From assembly GCA_002753505.1 (NCBI GenBank), contig PEAG01000023.1:1-42988 (forward strand): a stretch of 42,988 bases of DNA, in the 5' to 3' direction. Below the pieces are notes generated by a model. It was given only the letters and a program-made list of their open reading frames with translations, searched no databases and was not told the origin of the DNA. Below, piece after piece: positions 1-8,868 of the stretch. How positions within the stretch are numbered: position 1 is the stretch's first letter; the number at the start of each line of letters is the position of its first letter. The position numbers and the translations under genes are program-made. This DNA is from Magnetococcales bacterium HCHbin5. Lineage in GTDB: Bacteria; Pseudomonadota; Magnetococcia; Magnetococcales; Magnetaquicoccaceae.

Positions 1-1
1 A

Positions 2-116
2 TGGTGACGTGGCAATCGGTAACTTGCCAAACCGAGCCTACTCTTTTTCTACCCTGACAGCACCCCTTTCTGGCGTGCGATAATCATGGTCGGTGGACGA
101 AACGATGATCAAGGCC
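2..116 (+). repeat. Left arm of a perfect 115-bp inverted repeat
   Basis: This 115-bp stretch is identical, base for base, to the reverse complement of 42868-42982 at the other end of the window. Identity stops abruptly at both borders: position 1 differs, and after the GGCC at 113-116 the two copies diverge. The last 26 bp (91-116) are also the first unit of the local repeat family at 91-424. I see no transposase beside it and no target-site duplication can be judged. The simplest reading is a multicopy element at which the assembly ended on both sides. A terminal inverted repeat of a mobile element is possible but less likely, given the housekeeping content between the arms. Confidence 0.9.
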
Positions 117-424
117 AAAGTGTGCGAATTTGGCCATGATCATCGCTTGGTCCACTCCGACCAAACCAGTCGGGAGGATCCGAAATTTCCTGAATCTTTC
201 CATGCCGATGTGTATTCAGATGACCGGGATCGTCTGCCCGGTGGACGAAACGGTGATCAAGGCCGCGAATTTGAACAATGATAATTTTGTTGGCCTTGAT
301 CATCGTTTGGTCCATTCCGGCCAGACCAGTCTGAAGGATCCGAAATTTCCTGAATCTTCCCAGACGGATGTGCATCCAGACGGCCGGGATCGTCTGTCCG
401 GTGGACGAAATGATGATCAAGGCC
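91..424 (+). repeat. Tandem ~150-bp units with internal palindromes
   Basis: A 26-bp element (R) starting CGGTGGACGAAACG and ending TGATCAAGGCC occurs at 91-116, 239-264 and 399-424, so the spacing is 148 and then 160 bp. In the first two units R is followed after 15 or 27 bp by an inverted, slightly diverged copy (132-155 and about 292-315), so each unit can form a long hairpin. An ~83-bp block of roughly 80 percent identity by eye completes each unit (156-238 and 316-398). The third unit breaks off directly in front of the acetyltransferase gene. The array is open in several frames on both strands, but the units are not multiples of three and no consistent protein results, so I treat it as non-coding. 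Confidence 0.8.
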
Positions 425-463
425 ATTTTGTTGATTTATACTGTGTGTGTTTTGGGTGCTGAA

Positions 464-1414
464 ATGTCTCGAGTTTCCGGATTAAGTTCTGCAAACATGG
501 ATAACTTTATCAATCAATGTTTGCGGCAGGGCATATCAACCCGGTTTGTTCTGGAATATTTGGCAAAGAGGGGTGTTGTTTATCCCGTTGCGGAAAAAAG
601 AATTTCAGATATTGCCGGTACCAGGGAGAACAGAGCTTCGCACACGAAAAGGTTTGAATATATCTTTAACACTATTGTCGACAGCATGTATTCTGGTGTC
701 TCAAACAGTGATACTATAATAAAAATTTCTGGACTCGGAGTTCAAGAGGGTTTTACCAGGTCTGTCATTTTTGGCATAGAGTTGATCCTTTCAATGGTTT
801 ACCAGGGAATGTCTGATGATGCGATTAAACTGGAATTTGCCAAACAGATCCCGAAGGAAAAGGAATATATCGAAATCATGATTGGCGGTATTCGCCACAG
901 AACAAGAAAAAATGATGGATTGGATTCCCTGGCACTTTTGTATAAGGGATCTGGTGTGTATTGCCTGATTGGTTCATTCTGTAGTATTGCACAACGGGTC
1001 AGGGTATTCATTCATGCGGACCAATACCACCGGGCCGATTGGGTAACGACAAGCGGTTATCTCTTGCGCAGTACTGGAAGGCTTGAGGCCAAGAGCAAGG
1101 GAAATACGATCATTGGTAACGATGTGTGGCTGGGCATGGGATGCACCATCATGTCCGGCGTTATGATCGGGGATGGTGCAATCATCGCCACCAATTCCCA
1201 TGTAGTGACCAATGTCGGTGCCTACGAGGTTTTTGGCGGCAACCCGGCCAGATTGATCAGGCGCAGATTTTCTGATAGCCAGATTGCGGCCTTGTTGAAA
1301 ACCAGATGGTGGGATCTGCCGGATGAATTGATTCATGACCTTTCTGTTTATCTGTGTTCGGATGACATTGACCTTGCCATCCATAAAACAGAGGAGATAC
1401 GGGCTCAATTTTAG
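464..1414 (+). CDS. CatB/Vat-type hexapeptide acetyltransferase with helical N-terminal repeats
   Basis: This 316-residue protein ends in a left-handed beta-helix acetyltransferase of the xenobiotic (CatB/VatD) type. Visible features are the loop with the catalytic histidine (H189 in DQYHRADW), hexapeptide turns such as IIGNDVWLGMG and VMIGDGAIIA, and the C-terminal GNPARLIRRRF followed by a WWDLP segment. In this family acetyl-CoA acetylates a sugar or drug hydroxyl. Residues 1-145 are not part of the usual enzyme. They are helical and contain three copies of a motif of about 20 residues with a central G-x-S (around G23, G78 and G115). The frame is open upstream to 368, but those codons lie inside the repeat array, so I start at ATG 464; the ribosome site is weak. 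The first half is AT-rich compared with neighbouring genes. A role in surface glycan modification is inferred. Confidence 0.8.
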   Translation: MSRVSGLSSANMDNFINQCLRQGISTRFVLEYLAKRGVVYPVAEKRISDIAGTRENRASHTKRFEYIFNTIVDSMYSGVSNSDTIIKISGLGVQEGFTRSVIFGIELILSMVYQGMSDDAIKLEFAKQIPKEKEYIEIMIGGIRHRTRKNDGLDSLALLYKGSGVYCLIGSFCSIAQRVRVFIHADQYHRADWVTTSGYLLRSTGRLEAKSKGNTIIGNDVWLGMGCTIMSGVMIGDGAIIATNSHVVTNVGAYEVFGGNPARLIRRRFSDSQIAALLKTRWWDLPDELIHDLSVYLCSDDIDLAIHKTEEIRAQF

Positions 1415-1484
1415 CGCGGAGCAATGGGGAGCGTAATGGTCTCCAACCCCGTGCTGCCATTAAAAAACAGGGAATTTTTCCGGC

Positions 1485-4208
1485 TTATCCAATCGGTTCG
1501 TCCGCCTGTAAGGCTTCCTGGTGCCGACAGAGGGGAGGTAAATCGCAATATTGACACCCCTGGGGCAGCGGATCTACCTGGGCGGCTCCCTGCAAAAAGC
1601 CCTCTCCCAATGCTGTCAACACCCCACGCCAATGGGTGATCAGAGCTGGCCAGTCGGCCAGATTCGGGGCATATTTTTGCAAGGAGTCTGGTTCCACGCT
1701 GGGCAGCACTCCTTCCCGTTTGGCCAAACCGCTGAATTGACACGTCCCGGCCCGCACCTGGCAAAAGGCGACTGCGGCTACCCGCGACGCAGCACCCTGT
1801 TCCTGGGCCAGCAAATAGAGGGGCAGCTGGGGATCTTTGGGCCGCTCTCCAAACCAATCGGTTACCCTGGCTGTGCCCGTTTTATAATCCAACACCACCT
1901 GGGAGCCATCGGCCAGTTGATCCACCCGATCCATGCGCACCCGCACGGTCAACTCCCCCAGGGTCAATTTTTTTTCCAACTCCTGATGCAGCACCCGAAA
2001 GGGGTGACGGCGTTCCCTTTCCAACGCCAGAAAGGTCTGCAGCAACCGGTTCAAGCGGGCATCCTCCAATTGGCGGAAAAAGGGATGCAAGGGGTCCGGC
2101 CATTGTTGGCTGGCCTTTTCCAGGGTCTTGCGAACAACCGTTTGCACCAGCGCGGTTTCCTGGCTGTCGAGGCTGTTGACGTCTGTTTGGCTGCTCTCCA
2201 GATCCTGCCACAACTGGGTCAAGGCACTGTGGACAATCTGGCCGCGTTGCGAAGGATCCAGGCCCATGGTTGGTTCCGGTTGAGAGCGGGCCCCCAGTCG
2301 AAAGCGGGCAAAGGCCTGGAAGGGACAGAGAGCCTGGGCCTGGATGGCCGCTGTGCTGACCGGGACCATCTGGGCCAGCGGGTAGGGGGGGCCACAGGCA
2401 TCCACCAGAGTGGTCAACCGGGCCGATTCAAACAACAGGCGGTTGTAGTCCGGGATCGGCTCCCCCTCTACATGACCCTCTGGCCAGGCCATGATCTGGG
2501 GGGTGGGGCGCACAGGTTGGTCTTCGTTCCAGTTGGGATGGCTGCAGACGACAGTATCGGCGGTTGCCAACAGAGTCTGCAACAGGGTGGCATGGTAGGC
2601 CGCCTCCTGCTCGAATGCCGCGTGGGGCATGCCGTGTGCCCGTTGCAAGGCGATGGGCAAAAAAGGGTTGGGTTGCAGCGGAGGCGGCCAGCTCTCTTCG
2701 GAGAGCCCCAAAATCCACAAGTGGCTGTGGCGGCTGCCAATTGCTTCCAGCATGCCCATGATCTGAATCGGCACCGCATCCGCTTCGGGCTGAAAGGGGA
2801 TCTCTGCCAACAATCGCTGCAACAGCTCCAGGGCATCTCCCAGGGCGAGGAGGCCTGTCACCTTGTCCAGGGTGGCAAAGAGGGTCAGGGACTCCTGCCA
2901 GGCGGTAATGGTCTGGAATTCGCCGCTGGTCAAACTGCGCTCTCCCGGCCAGCCCAGCAGGGTCAGCCAGCGGGAAAATCGTTCAATCCAGCGCGAGGGT
3001 TTGACCGGGGCGAGTTGGGGCGTGTTGCGCCCGGAGGGGGTGGGGTCCGCATCCTCCGAGCCACGGAACAGGGAGAGCAAAGCGGTCAAAGTGGCCGCCA
3101 GGAGAGGGCAGGGGGGGGCATCCCGGTCTCCCCTTGCCGCCTCCCGCCGCAGCTGGCTGAGGCTGATCTGCAGCAATCCCTGCTGGCGCAGCCGATTATC
3201 CAGCAGGCTGCGTTGGGACCATTCGCTCTGCCCCCCGTGCCAGAAGGGGGAGGAGAGGAGGGCGGTATACTGTTCCAGGGGGAGCATCTGCTTGCCCAGC
3301 CCCAGCAGCAGCAGGGCGTCCCGAACCAGGGGGATGGTGGTCAGACGGCTACCCAGGGAGAGGTTGAACAGTTTGCTGCGGGGGTCCAGGCTGGTGGGGT
3401 CATGGCCCGGATAGAGGGTGCGGCTGAAGCTTTCCACCACCTGGGGCAGCAGACTTTCCAGCTCGGGCAGCACAATCCCGATGCGGTGGTTCGGGTTTTG
3501 GGTCAACAGGGACCGGGACCATTGGGCGGCGGCCAGCAGTTCCGCAGCGGTGGAGGCAAAGCCGCAGCGCACCACCTGACCAGTCTGTTCGGGCAGGGTC
3601 AGGGGGGCAATTTTGACCCCTGCTGCCGCCAACGCGCCCATCAGGGCATCCATTTGGGGCGTCTGACGCTGGAATCCGGCCAGAAAAATTTGTTCCGGCA
3701 GGTGGAGTTGTTGCAAGTGGTGTTGCAGATGATCGCTCAGGCTGGCCTGATCCAGCCAACCCTGTTTGCGGCAATGGCGGCCAAACCGGTTGGACCAGTC
3801 CAGAAAGGCCTGGGCATCTTCATGGTCGTAGGTATCGGCTTCGGTCAGGGTGAGCTGCCACTCTTTCAGCAGGTTCCAGGCGGCTTGGGCATTTTTGGCC
3901 GCTTCCGGCAACCGCAACAGGGTTTCGCCTTCGGGGGAGGCGGCGATCATTTTTTCCCACAGCAACCGCTCCTGCCAGGGGGTGAGCAGGGCAGGGGGGG
4001 GGGCACTGCCCGACCCGGCCTGGTCCAGCAGGTCGGCCCAGCACTGCTCCAACCAGGCCGACAGCGGCAGTATGGCCGGGGTCGGCCAGACCGTGGCCCC
4101 AGACTCCAGCCGCAGTTGGTCCACCCACTGGGTCAGGGTGCGGGCCAGTCGACGGTTGGCCGTCAGAACCAAGCTTTTTTGATCCAGAGTGGCCAGGATG
4201 TCATGCAT
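1485..4208 (-). CDS. AddB-like PD-(D/E)XK Fe-S nuclease, probable DNA repair protein
   Basis: This 907-residue protein matches the family annotated as probable DNA repair protein (TIGR03623 type), a relative of AddB/RecB nucleases. The C-terminal nuclease core shows the metal-binding aspartate and lysine in VLDYKTG (D774, K776) preceded by RVRMDRVDQL. Four cysteines spaced as in AddB (C628, C885, C888 and C894) should hold a 4Fe-4S cluster that staples the nuclease domain. The N-terminal 600 residues look like an inactivated helicase-like scaffold, starting with SLVLTANRRLARTL. I see no Walker A motor motif. In many genomes a UvrD/RecB-type helicase partner lies next door, but none is present in this window, so the partner must be elsewhere or the protein acts alone. 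It is convergent with the acetyltransferase. Start is ATG at 4208. Confidence 0.85.
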   Translation of the reverse strand: MHDILATLDQKSLVLTANRRLARTLTQWVDQLRLESGATVWPTPAILPLSAWLEQCWADLLDQAGSGSAPPPALLTPWQERLLWEKMIAASPEGETLLRLPEAAKNAQAAWNLLKEWQLTLTEADTYDHEDAQAFLDWSNRFGRHCRKQGWLDQASLSDHLQHHLQQLHLPEQIFLAGFQRQTPQMDALMGALAAAGVKIAPLTLPEQTGQVVRCGFASTAAELLAAAQWSRSLLTQNPNHRIGIVLPELESLLPQVVESFSRTLYPGHDPTSLDPRSKLFNLSLGSRLTTIPLVRDALLLLGLGKQMLPLEQYTALLSSPFWHGGQSEWSQRSLLDNRLRQQGLLQISLSQLRREAARGDRDAPPCPLLAATLTALLSLFRGSEDADPTPSGRNTPQLAPVKPSRWIERFSRWLTLLGWPGERSLTSGEFQTITAWQESLTLFATLDKVTGLLALGDALELLQRLLAEIPFQPEADAVPIQIMGMLEAIGSRHSHLWILGLSEESWPPPLQPNPFLPIALQRAHGMPHAAFEQEAAYHATLLQTLLATADTVVCSHPNWNEDQPVRPTPQIMAWPEGHVEGEPIPDYNRLLFESARLTTLVDACGPPYPLAQMVPVSTAAIQAQALCPFQAFARFRLGARSQPEPTMGLDPSQRGQIVHSALTQLWQDLESSQTDVNSLDSQETALVQTVVRKTLEKASQQWPDPLHPFFRQLEDARLNRLLQTFLALERERRHPFRVLHQELEKKLTLGELTVRVRMDRVDQLADGSQVVLDYKTGTARVTDWFGERPKDPQLPLYLLAQEQGAASRVAAVAFCQVRAGTCQFSGLAKREGVLPSVEPDSLQKYAPNLADWPALITHWRGVLTALGEGFLQGAAQVDPLPQGCQYCDLPPLCRHQEALQADEPIG

Positions 4209-4676
4209 GGTACAAGCCTGTCAGCCAGGGATCGATGTGTTTGGTTCGTATGGGCGCACTGAAGCCGGTCAACAATCGAGCCTGCCAACTTCCAAGGCGC
4301 ATTGCCGAATCGAACCCGCCATCATAACAGGGTTGGAAAATCATTGGTGGTAGATGGAAGCCATCATGGTCAGCCATCGCTGAACGCTCTGACATTGGCA
4401 GACATATTATTCTTCCCGGATAAACAATGGTGATGCAAGGCAGCGTAACATAAAATTTGTGGTGGATGAGAGAAAATTTTTGACCTTGCATCCAGCACGA
4501 GGGGTCATCGCAATGCATACAGCGCATTTGCCAGGCCGGTCATTGGCAAAAGCTTGCAAATCGAATCAACTGGGGGTAAAAAGCAAGAGCCTCCCGATGG
4601 GTGTCAGGCAGGGCGTGGGCGTTTCCAGGTCGCGGAGGTCGGATGGGATCACTTCCAATAATGGGGAAACCGGGTT
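4209..4676. other. 468-bp divergent intergenic region, nothing recognised
   Basis: This region separates the nuclease (leftward) from fabG (rightward). It is more AT-rich than its surroundings and must hold the promoters of both transcripts. The open frames in it lack ribosome sites and overlap the nuclease start, and I do not believe them. I find no convincing -35/-10 pair, tRNA or terminator hairpin. In many proteobacteria fabD and fabH stand upstream of fabG; here they are absent from the window. Confidence 0.5.
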
Positions 4677-5417
4677 ATGTTGAAGGATCGTGTTGCCATT
4701 GTGACCGGTTCCAGCAGTGGTATCGGACGGGTGATTGCACGGGAGTTGGCGCGCCAGGGGGCGCGGATCATACTCGTCAGCAATGAATCCATCCGTATTT
4801 TGGAGGCGTTGGAGGAGATACGCCTGCTTTCGCCGGAATCCGAAGCCTACGAGGCCGACGTCTCTTCCTTGCCCTGCGTGACAGAGTCGGTCAATATGAC
4901 CATCGAACGCTTTGGCCGGGTGGACATTCTGGTCAACAACGCCGGTATTACCCGGGACGCGCTGGTCATGCGCATGAAAGAGGAGGAGTGGCATCGGGTG
5001 ATGGAGGTCAACCTCCACAGCGCCTTCCGCCTGACCCAACTGGTTTTGAAACCCATGATGAAGGCCAGATATGGCCGCATTATCCATATCTCCTCCGTCG
5101 TCGGCCACACCGGCAACGCCGGACAGGCCAACTATGTGGCCGCCAAAGCCGCTCTGGAGGGGTTTGCCAAGAGCCTGGCCCTGGAGGTGGCCTCCCGGAA
5201 TATCACGGTCAACTGCGTCGCTCCCGGATTTATTCGGACCGCCATGACCGAAAAGTTGAATTCCAAAGCAAGGGAGGCTATTCTAGCCCGCATTCCGTTG
5301 GGGGTGGCGGGGGAACCGGAAGATGTGGCACACGCCGTCGCCTTCCTGGCATCGGCGGAAGCCAAGTATATCACAGGAGAAACCATTCACGTCAACGGCG
5401 GAATGTATATGGGGTAA
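4677..5417 (+). CDS. fabG: 3-oxoacyl-[acyl-carrier-protein] reductase FabG
   Basis: FabG is a cytosolic short-chain dehydrogenase that reduces 3-oxoacyl-ACP with NADPH in each cycle of fatty acid elongation. At 246 residues it has normal length. The cofactor loop TGSSSGIG is at residues 10-17, NNAG at 87-90, and the catalytic N112, S140, Y153 and K157 (YVAAK) are all present. The C-terminus ends in the usual [12 protein letters not shown]. It heads the run fabG-acpP-fabF and is followed by acpP after 68 bp. Start is ATG 4677, behind a modest GGGGAAA purine stretch. Confidence 0.95.
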   Translation: MLKDRVAIVTGSSSGIGRVIARELARQGARIILVSNESIRILEALEEIRLLSPESEAYEADVSSLPCVTESVNMTIERFGRVDILVNNAGITRDALVMRMKEEEWHRVMEVNLHSAFRLTQLVLKPMMKARYGRIIHISSVVGHTGNAGQANYVAAKAALEGFAKSLALEVASRNITVNCVAPGFIRTAMTEKLNSKAREAILARIPLGVAGEPEDVAHAVAFLASAEAKYITGETIHVNGGMYMG

Positions 5418-5422
5418 AACGG

Positions 5423-5470
5423 AAGAGTCCTCTCAAAAGGGGATTCTATTTCAATTGGCGCAGGACTCTT
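5423..5470 (+). promoter_or_regulatory. Stem-loop between fabG and acpP
   Basis: AAGAGTCCT at 5423-5431 and AGGACTCTT at 5462-5470 are perfect complements around a 30-base loop. The distal arm lies just before the acpP ribosome site (GAGGGA, 5471-5476). No U-tract follows, so it is not an ordinary terminator. It could be an mRNA processing or stabilising element that helps raise acpP expression above that of fabG, or it could limit ribosome access. This is inference from position only. Confidence 0.4.
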
Positions 5471-5485
5471 GAGGGAATTGAATCG

Positions 5486-5725
5486 ATGAGCGATATCGCA
5501 GCGCGGGTGAAAAAAATTGTGGTCGAGCAATTGGGTGTGGATGCCGGTCAGGTCACGGAAGATGCCAACTTTGTCGATGACCTGGGCGCAGACTCCCTGG
5601 ATACGGTTGAACTGGTCATGGCACTGGAAGAGGAGTTCGGGTGCGAAATTCCCGATGAAGCGGCGGAAAAAATTGTTACGGTCAAGCAGGCCATCCTCTA
5701 CATCGAGGAGCATATGCCCTCCTGA
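5486..5725 (+). CDS. acpP: Acyl carrier protein
   Basis: This 79-residue acidic protein carries growing acyl chains on a 4'-phosphopantetheine arm. The attachment serine is S37 in the classic GADSLD motif, followed by the acidic recognition helix ([13 protein letters not shown]). The length is typical. The start at ATG 5486 is supported by GAGGGA ten bases upstream and by the standard beginning [12 protein letters not shown]. The frame is open further upstream, but that part is antisense-like sequence inside fabG. It sits between fabG and fabF, as in most proteobacteria. Confidence 0.96.
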   Translation: MSDIAARVKKIVVEQLGVDAGQVTEDANFVDDLGADSLDTVELVMALEEEFGCEIPDEAAEKIVTVKQAILYIEEHMPS

Positions 5726-5759
5726 CCTTCTGGTCCTACTGCTATTGAGAGGAAATATT

Positions 5760-7001
5760 GTGGATCGTCGAGTGGTGATTACCGGTTTGGGCCTTGTGAC
5801 CCCGTTGGGTTTGGGGACGGAGGCCACTTGGTCCGGGTTGGTGGCCGGACGGTCGGGTATCGGGCCTATCTCCCGGTTTGATGCAACCGACTATGACTCC
5901 CGAATCGCCGGTGAGTGCCTGGACTTTCAGGCAGAAAACTGGATTCCCAAAAAAGAGATCAAAAAAATGGATCTCTTCATGCAGTTCGGCATCGCTGCGG
6001 CCCAAATGGCCTGGGATGATGCGGGATTTGAACGGACGGAGGAAAACGCCCACCGGTTGGGGGTGATGATCGGTTCGGGTATCGGCGGCCTGTCCGCCAT
6101 CCAGAACCAGGCCATGGTGTTGCAATCCCGCGGTCCCGGTCGGATCTCGCCGTTTTTTATCCCCATGTCCCTGATCAACCTGATCTCCGGCCATGTCGCC
6201 ATCCGCTTTGGGCTGCAAGGGCCCAACCACGCGGTGGTGACCGCCTGTGCCACCGGTACCCATGCCATCGGCGACGCAGCCCGCATCATTCGACGGGGCG
6301 AGGCGGACGGCATGCTGGCCGGGGGCGCAGAGGCGGCCAACTGTGAACTGGCCGTCGGCGGTTTTGCCGCCGCCAAGGCCCTCTCCCTCCGCAACGATGC
6401 CCCGCAACAGGCCTCCAGACCCTGGGACCGGGACCGGGATGGCTTTGTCATCGCCGAAGGGGCCGGGGTGGTCTTTCTGGAAGAGATGGAGTCAGCCAAA
6501 CGGCGGGGTGCCACCCTCTACGCGGAGGTGGTCGGCTATGGCATGTCGGGAGACGCCTACCATATCACCGCCCCGGAACCCCATGGCGATGGTGCCGTGC
6601 GCTGCATGCAGGCCGCGCTGCAAGATGCCGGAGTCCCTGCCGATGTCGTCGACTATATCAACGCCCATGGCACCTCCACCCCCCAGGGGGATGCCGTGGA
6701 GACCGAAGCCATCAAAAAGGTGCTGGGGGCGGAGCAGGCCAAAAAGGTGATGGTCTCCTCGACAAAATCCATGACCGGCCATCTGTTGGGCGCAGCAGGC
6801 GGGGTGGAGGCCATCTTTACCGCACTGGCCCTGCATCATCAGATTATTCCTCCCACCATCAACCTGGACAACCCGGATCCCCTGTGTGATCTGGACTATG
6901 TGCCCCACACGGCCCGTGCCGCTGCCATGACCTATGCCCTCTCCAACTCCTTTGGATTTGGCGGGACCAACGCTTCACTGCTGCTTAAGCGTTCCCCTTG
7001 A
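5760..7001 (+). CDS. fabF: 3-oxoacyl-[acyl-carrier-protein] synthase II FabF
   Basis: FabF condenses malonyl-ACP with acyl-ACP in chain elongation. At 413 residues it matches the family length. The catalytic triad is complete: nucleophile C163 (TACATGT), H303 (NAHGTSTP) and H341 in the GH after SSTKSM, with K336. I start at GTG 5760 because AGAGGA lies six bases upstream (5748-5753) and the protein then begins DRRVVITGLG, as in homologues. The last codons overlap the TTG start of mltG by four bases, so the two are probably translationally coupled. Confidence 0.95.
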   Translation: MDRRVVITGLGLVTPLGLGTEATWSGLVAGRSGIGPISRFDATDYDSRIAGECLDFQAENWIPKKEIKKMDLFMQFGIAAAQMAWDDAGFERTEENAHRLGVMIGSGIGGLSAIQNQAMVLQSRGPGRISPFFIPMSLINLISGHVAIRFGLQGPNHAVVTACATGTHAIGDAARIIRRGEADGMLAGGAEAANCELAVGGFAAAKALSLRNDAPQQASRPWDRDRDGFVIAEGAGVVFLEEMESAKRRGATLYAEVVGYGMSGDAYHITAPEPHGDGAVRCMQAALQDAGVPADVVDYINAHGTSTPQGDAVETEAIKKVLGAEQAKKVMVSSTKSMTGHLLGAAGGVEAIFTALALHHQIIPPTINLDNPDPLCDLDYVPHTARAAAMTYALSNSFGFGGTNASLLLKRSP

Positions 7002-8218
7002 GCCCTTCCTCTTCTCCCCCCAACGCCGGTCCTGGCGCAGAGGCGTCGGCTGCCGAACAGGAGTCCGTATCTGTACCGGAGACCCCGCCGGAGTTGGTCC
7101 CGGAGGAGGGTCAGCCGGCACCGCCGCCCCCGCCCCCTGCCAGGAGGCGGGGGCGGCCGCTGCTCTGGGTGATTTTGTTGGCCATGCTGGCTGTGGCTGG
7201 CTGGGGAGCCCTGGATTTTGACCGTTTTTTGCATCAACCCTTGTCCCAGGCTGTTGTGTTGGAGATTGAGCGGGGCTGGCCATTGGCCCGCATTGCCGAT
7301 ACCCTGGAGCAACAGGGGGTGGTGCGTTCAGCCTACTGGTTTATGCTCCTGGCACGGGTCAGTCGCCTGCGCATCTCCGCAGAGGGGATTAAACAGGGCC
7401 CCGGTATTCAGGCCGGGGAGTATGCCTTCCCGGTGGGGGAGACCCCCGATCTGGTCTTGAACCGTCTGATAACGGGCAATCAATTGATCCATCGGTTGGT
7501 GATCCCGGAGGGGATGACGATGGCGGAGATCGGGGCCAAGATGCAATCCCTGGGCTGGGAAGATGCCGGGGCGTTGCTGTCGGAGCCGGCGACCGGCAAA
7601 AAGCTGGGGTTGGAGGGGGTGGAGGGCCAGACGCTGGAAGGGTGGCTTTTTCCCAGTACCTACCACTATCTGCGTCGGGACTCGGCGACAGAGCTGTTGG
7701 CCCGGATGGTCAAACAGAGCCGTCAGGTGTTGAACGAACAGTGGAAAAAGGCCAACCAGGCGGAGGGGGCACCTCCGTCGCGTGCGGTTCCGCTTTCGCC
7801 CTTTGAGGCGTTGATTCTGGCATCCATCATCGAAAAAGAGACCGGGCAGGCGGAGGAGCGGCCCCGGATTTCGGCGGTTTTTCACAACCGTCTGCGGTTG
7901 AAAATGCGTTTGCAAAGTGATCCGACGGTAATTTATGGCTTGCAACGTTCAGTGGGTGGGCCGGGGTTTGACGGCAACTTGACCCGGCAGCATTTAAAGA
8001 CCCCTACCCCCTACAATACCTATACCCAGTTGGGCCTGCCCCCCACCCCTATCTGCAACCCGGGCACAGCCTCCATCCAGGCGGCGTTGCACCCGGCGGA
8101 TGTGGAGGATCTCTTCTTTGTTGCCCGGGGTGAAGGGTTTCATGTCTTTTCCAAGACCCTGAAAGAGCACGAGGCCAATGTGGACCGTTATCAGCGGCAT
8201 CCTGCCAAAAAACAGTAG
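6998..8218 (+). CDS. mltG: Endolytic murein transglycosylase MltG
   Basis: MltG cleaves nascent peptidoglycan at the inner membrane and ends glycan strands. The protein has 406 residues. A Pro/Ala/Glu-rich cytoplasmic N-terminus (1-50) is followed by RRRGR and one membrane helix (about 54-71). A LysM-like region comes next, then the YceG catalytic domain with E279 in ASIIEKET and the conserved SDPTVIYG and NTYTQLGLPPTPICNPG segments. The N-terminal tail is longer than in E. coli. The likely start is TTG 6998, which overlaps the fabF stop as TTGA; no other start upstream of the membrane helix looks better. MltG before tmk and holB is the common proteobacterial order. Confidence 0.93.
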   Translation: MSPSSSPPNAGPGAEASAAEQESVSVPETPPELVPEEGQPAPPPPPPARRRGRPLLWVILLAMLAVAGWGALDFDRFLHQPLSQAVVLEIERGWPLARIADTLEQQGVVRSAYWFMLLARVSRLRISAEGIKQGPGIQAGEYAFPVGETPDLVLNRLITGNQLIHRLVIPEGMTMAEIGAKMQSLGWEDAGALLSEPATGKKLGLEGVEGQTLEGWLFPSTYHYLRRDSATELLARMVKQSRQVLNEQWKKANQAEGAPPSRAVPLSPFEALILASIIEKETGQAEERPRISAVFHNRLRLKMRLQSDPTVIYGLQRSVGGPGFDGNLTRQHLKTPTPYNTYTQLGLPPTPICNPGTASIQAALHPADVEDLFFVARGEGFHVFSKTLKEHEANVDRYQRHPAKKQ

Positions 8219-8232
8219 AGTGGAGTCCATCC

Positions 8233-8868
8233 ATGTCTTTTCCCGGTCGCTTTATCACCTTTGAGGGCGGAGAAGGGGCGGGAAAGAGTACCCAGATCGA
8301 GCGGTTGGCCCGTCGATTGCGCGACCGTGGCCTGGAGGTGGTGAGCAGTCGGGAACCGGGTGGATCTCCCCTGGCAGAAGAGATACGCCACTGGGTGGTG
8401 CGGGGTGAGCCGGGGGCGATTGCGGCCAAAACAGAGCTGTTGCTCATGCTGGCTGCCCGGGTTGAACATGTGCAGCAACGTATTTTGCCCGCCTTGCAAC
8501 GGGGTGCATGGGTGTTGTGTGACCGCTTCGTGGACAGTACGTGGGCCTATCAGGGCTATGGGCGGGGCATGGATCTGACCATGCTGCACCAATGGCACCA
8601 CTGGACGGTGGATGGGTTGTTGCCGGATCGGACCCTGCTGCTGGATCTGGATCCCGTGATCGGGTTGCAGCGGGCGGGGAGGGATAACCATCCTGAAAGC
8701 CGCTTTGAACAGGAGGCGTTGGCCTTCCATCAACGGGTCCGGCAGGGGTTTCTCTGTTTGGCCCAGGCCGCACCCGATCGATACCGGGTGCTGGTGGCGG
8801 CTCAGGCGATAACCCAACTGGAAGAGCAGATTTGGATGGCTGTCCATGACCTATTTCCCGACCCTTGA
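8233..8868 (+). CDS. tmk: Thymidylate kinase
   Basis: Tmk phosphorylates dTMP to dTDP in the cytosol. The protein has 211 residues. The P-loop GGEGAGKST is at residues 12-20, the DR motif at D97-R98 (CDRFVDSTWAYQG), and the start MSFPGRFITFEG is typical. Its last 23 bases overlap the start of holB, a normal coupling for this pair. Confidence 0.95.
   Translation: MSFPGRFITFEGGEGAGKSTQIERLARRLRDRGLEVVSSREPGGSPLAEEIRHWVVRGEPGAIAAKTELLLMLAARVEHVQQRILPALQRGAWVLCDRFVDSTWAYQGYGRGMDLTMLHQWHHWTVDGLLPDRTLLLDLDPVIGLQRAGRDNHPESRFEQEALAFHQRVRQGFLCLAQAAPDRYRVLVAAQAITQLEEQIWMAVHDLFPDP

Noticed and set aside
91-424. CRISPR array
   Set aside because: Only three copies of a 26-bp element, with spacings of 148 and 160 bp filled by conserved rather than unique sequence, and no cas genes.
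368-463. N-terminal extension of the acetyltransferase from ATG 368
   Set aside because: These codons lie inside the third repeat unit and have no ribosome site, and the helical domain begins after ATG 464.
1551-4262. Very long open frame (about 900 codons) opposite the nuclease gene
   Set aside because: It mirrors the GC-rich nuclease gene, gives a Gly/Gln-rich protein with no domain, and the nuclease on the other strand has clear catalytic and Fe-S motifs.
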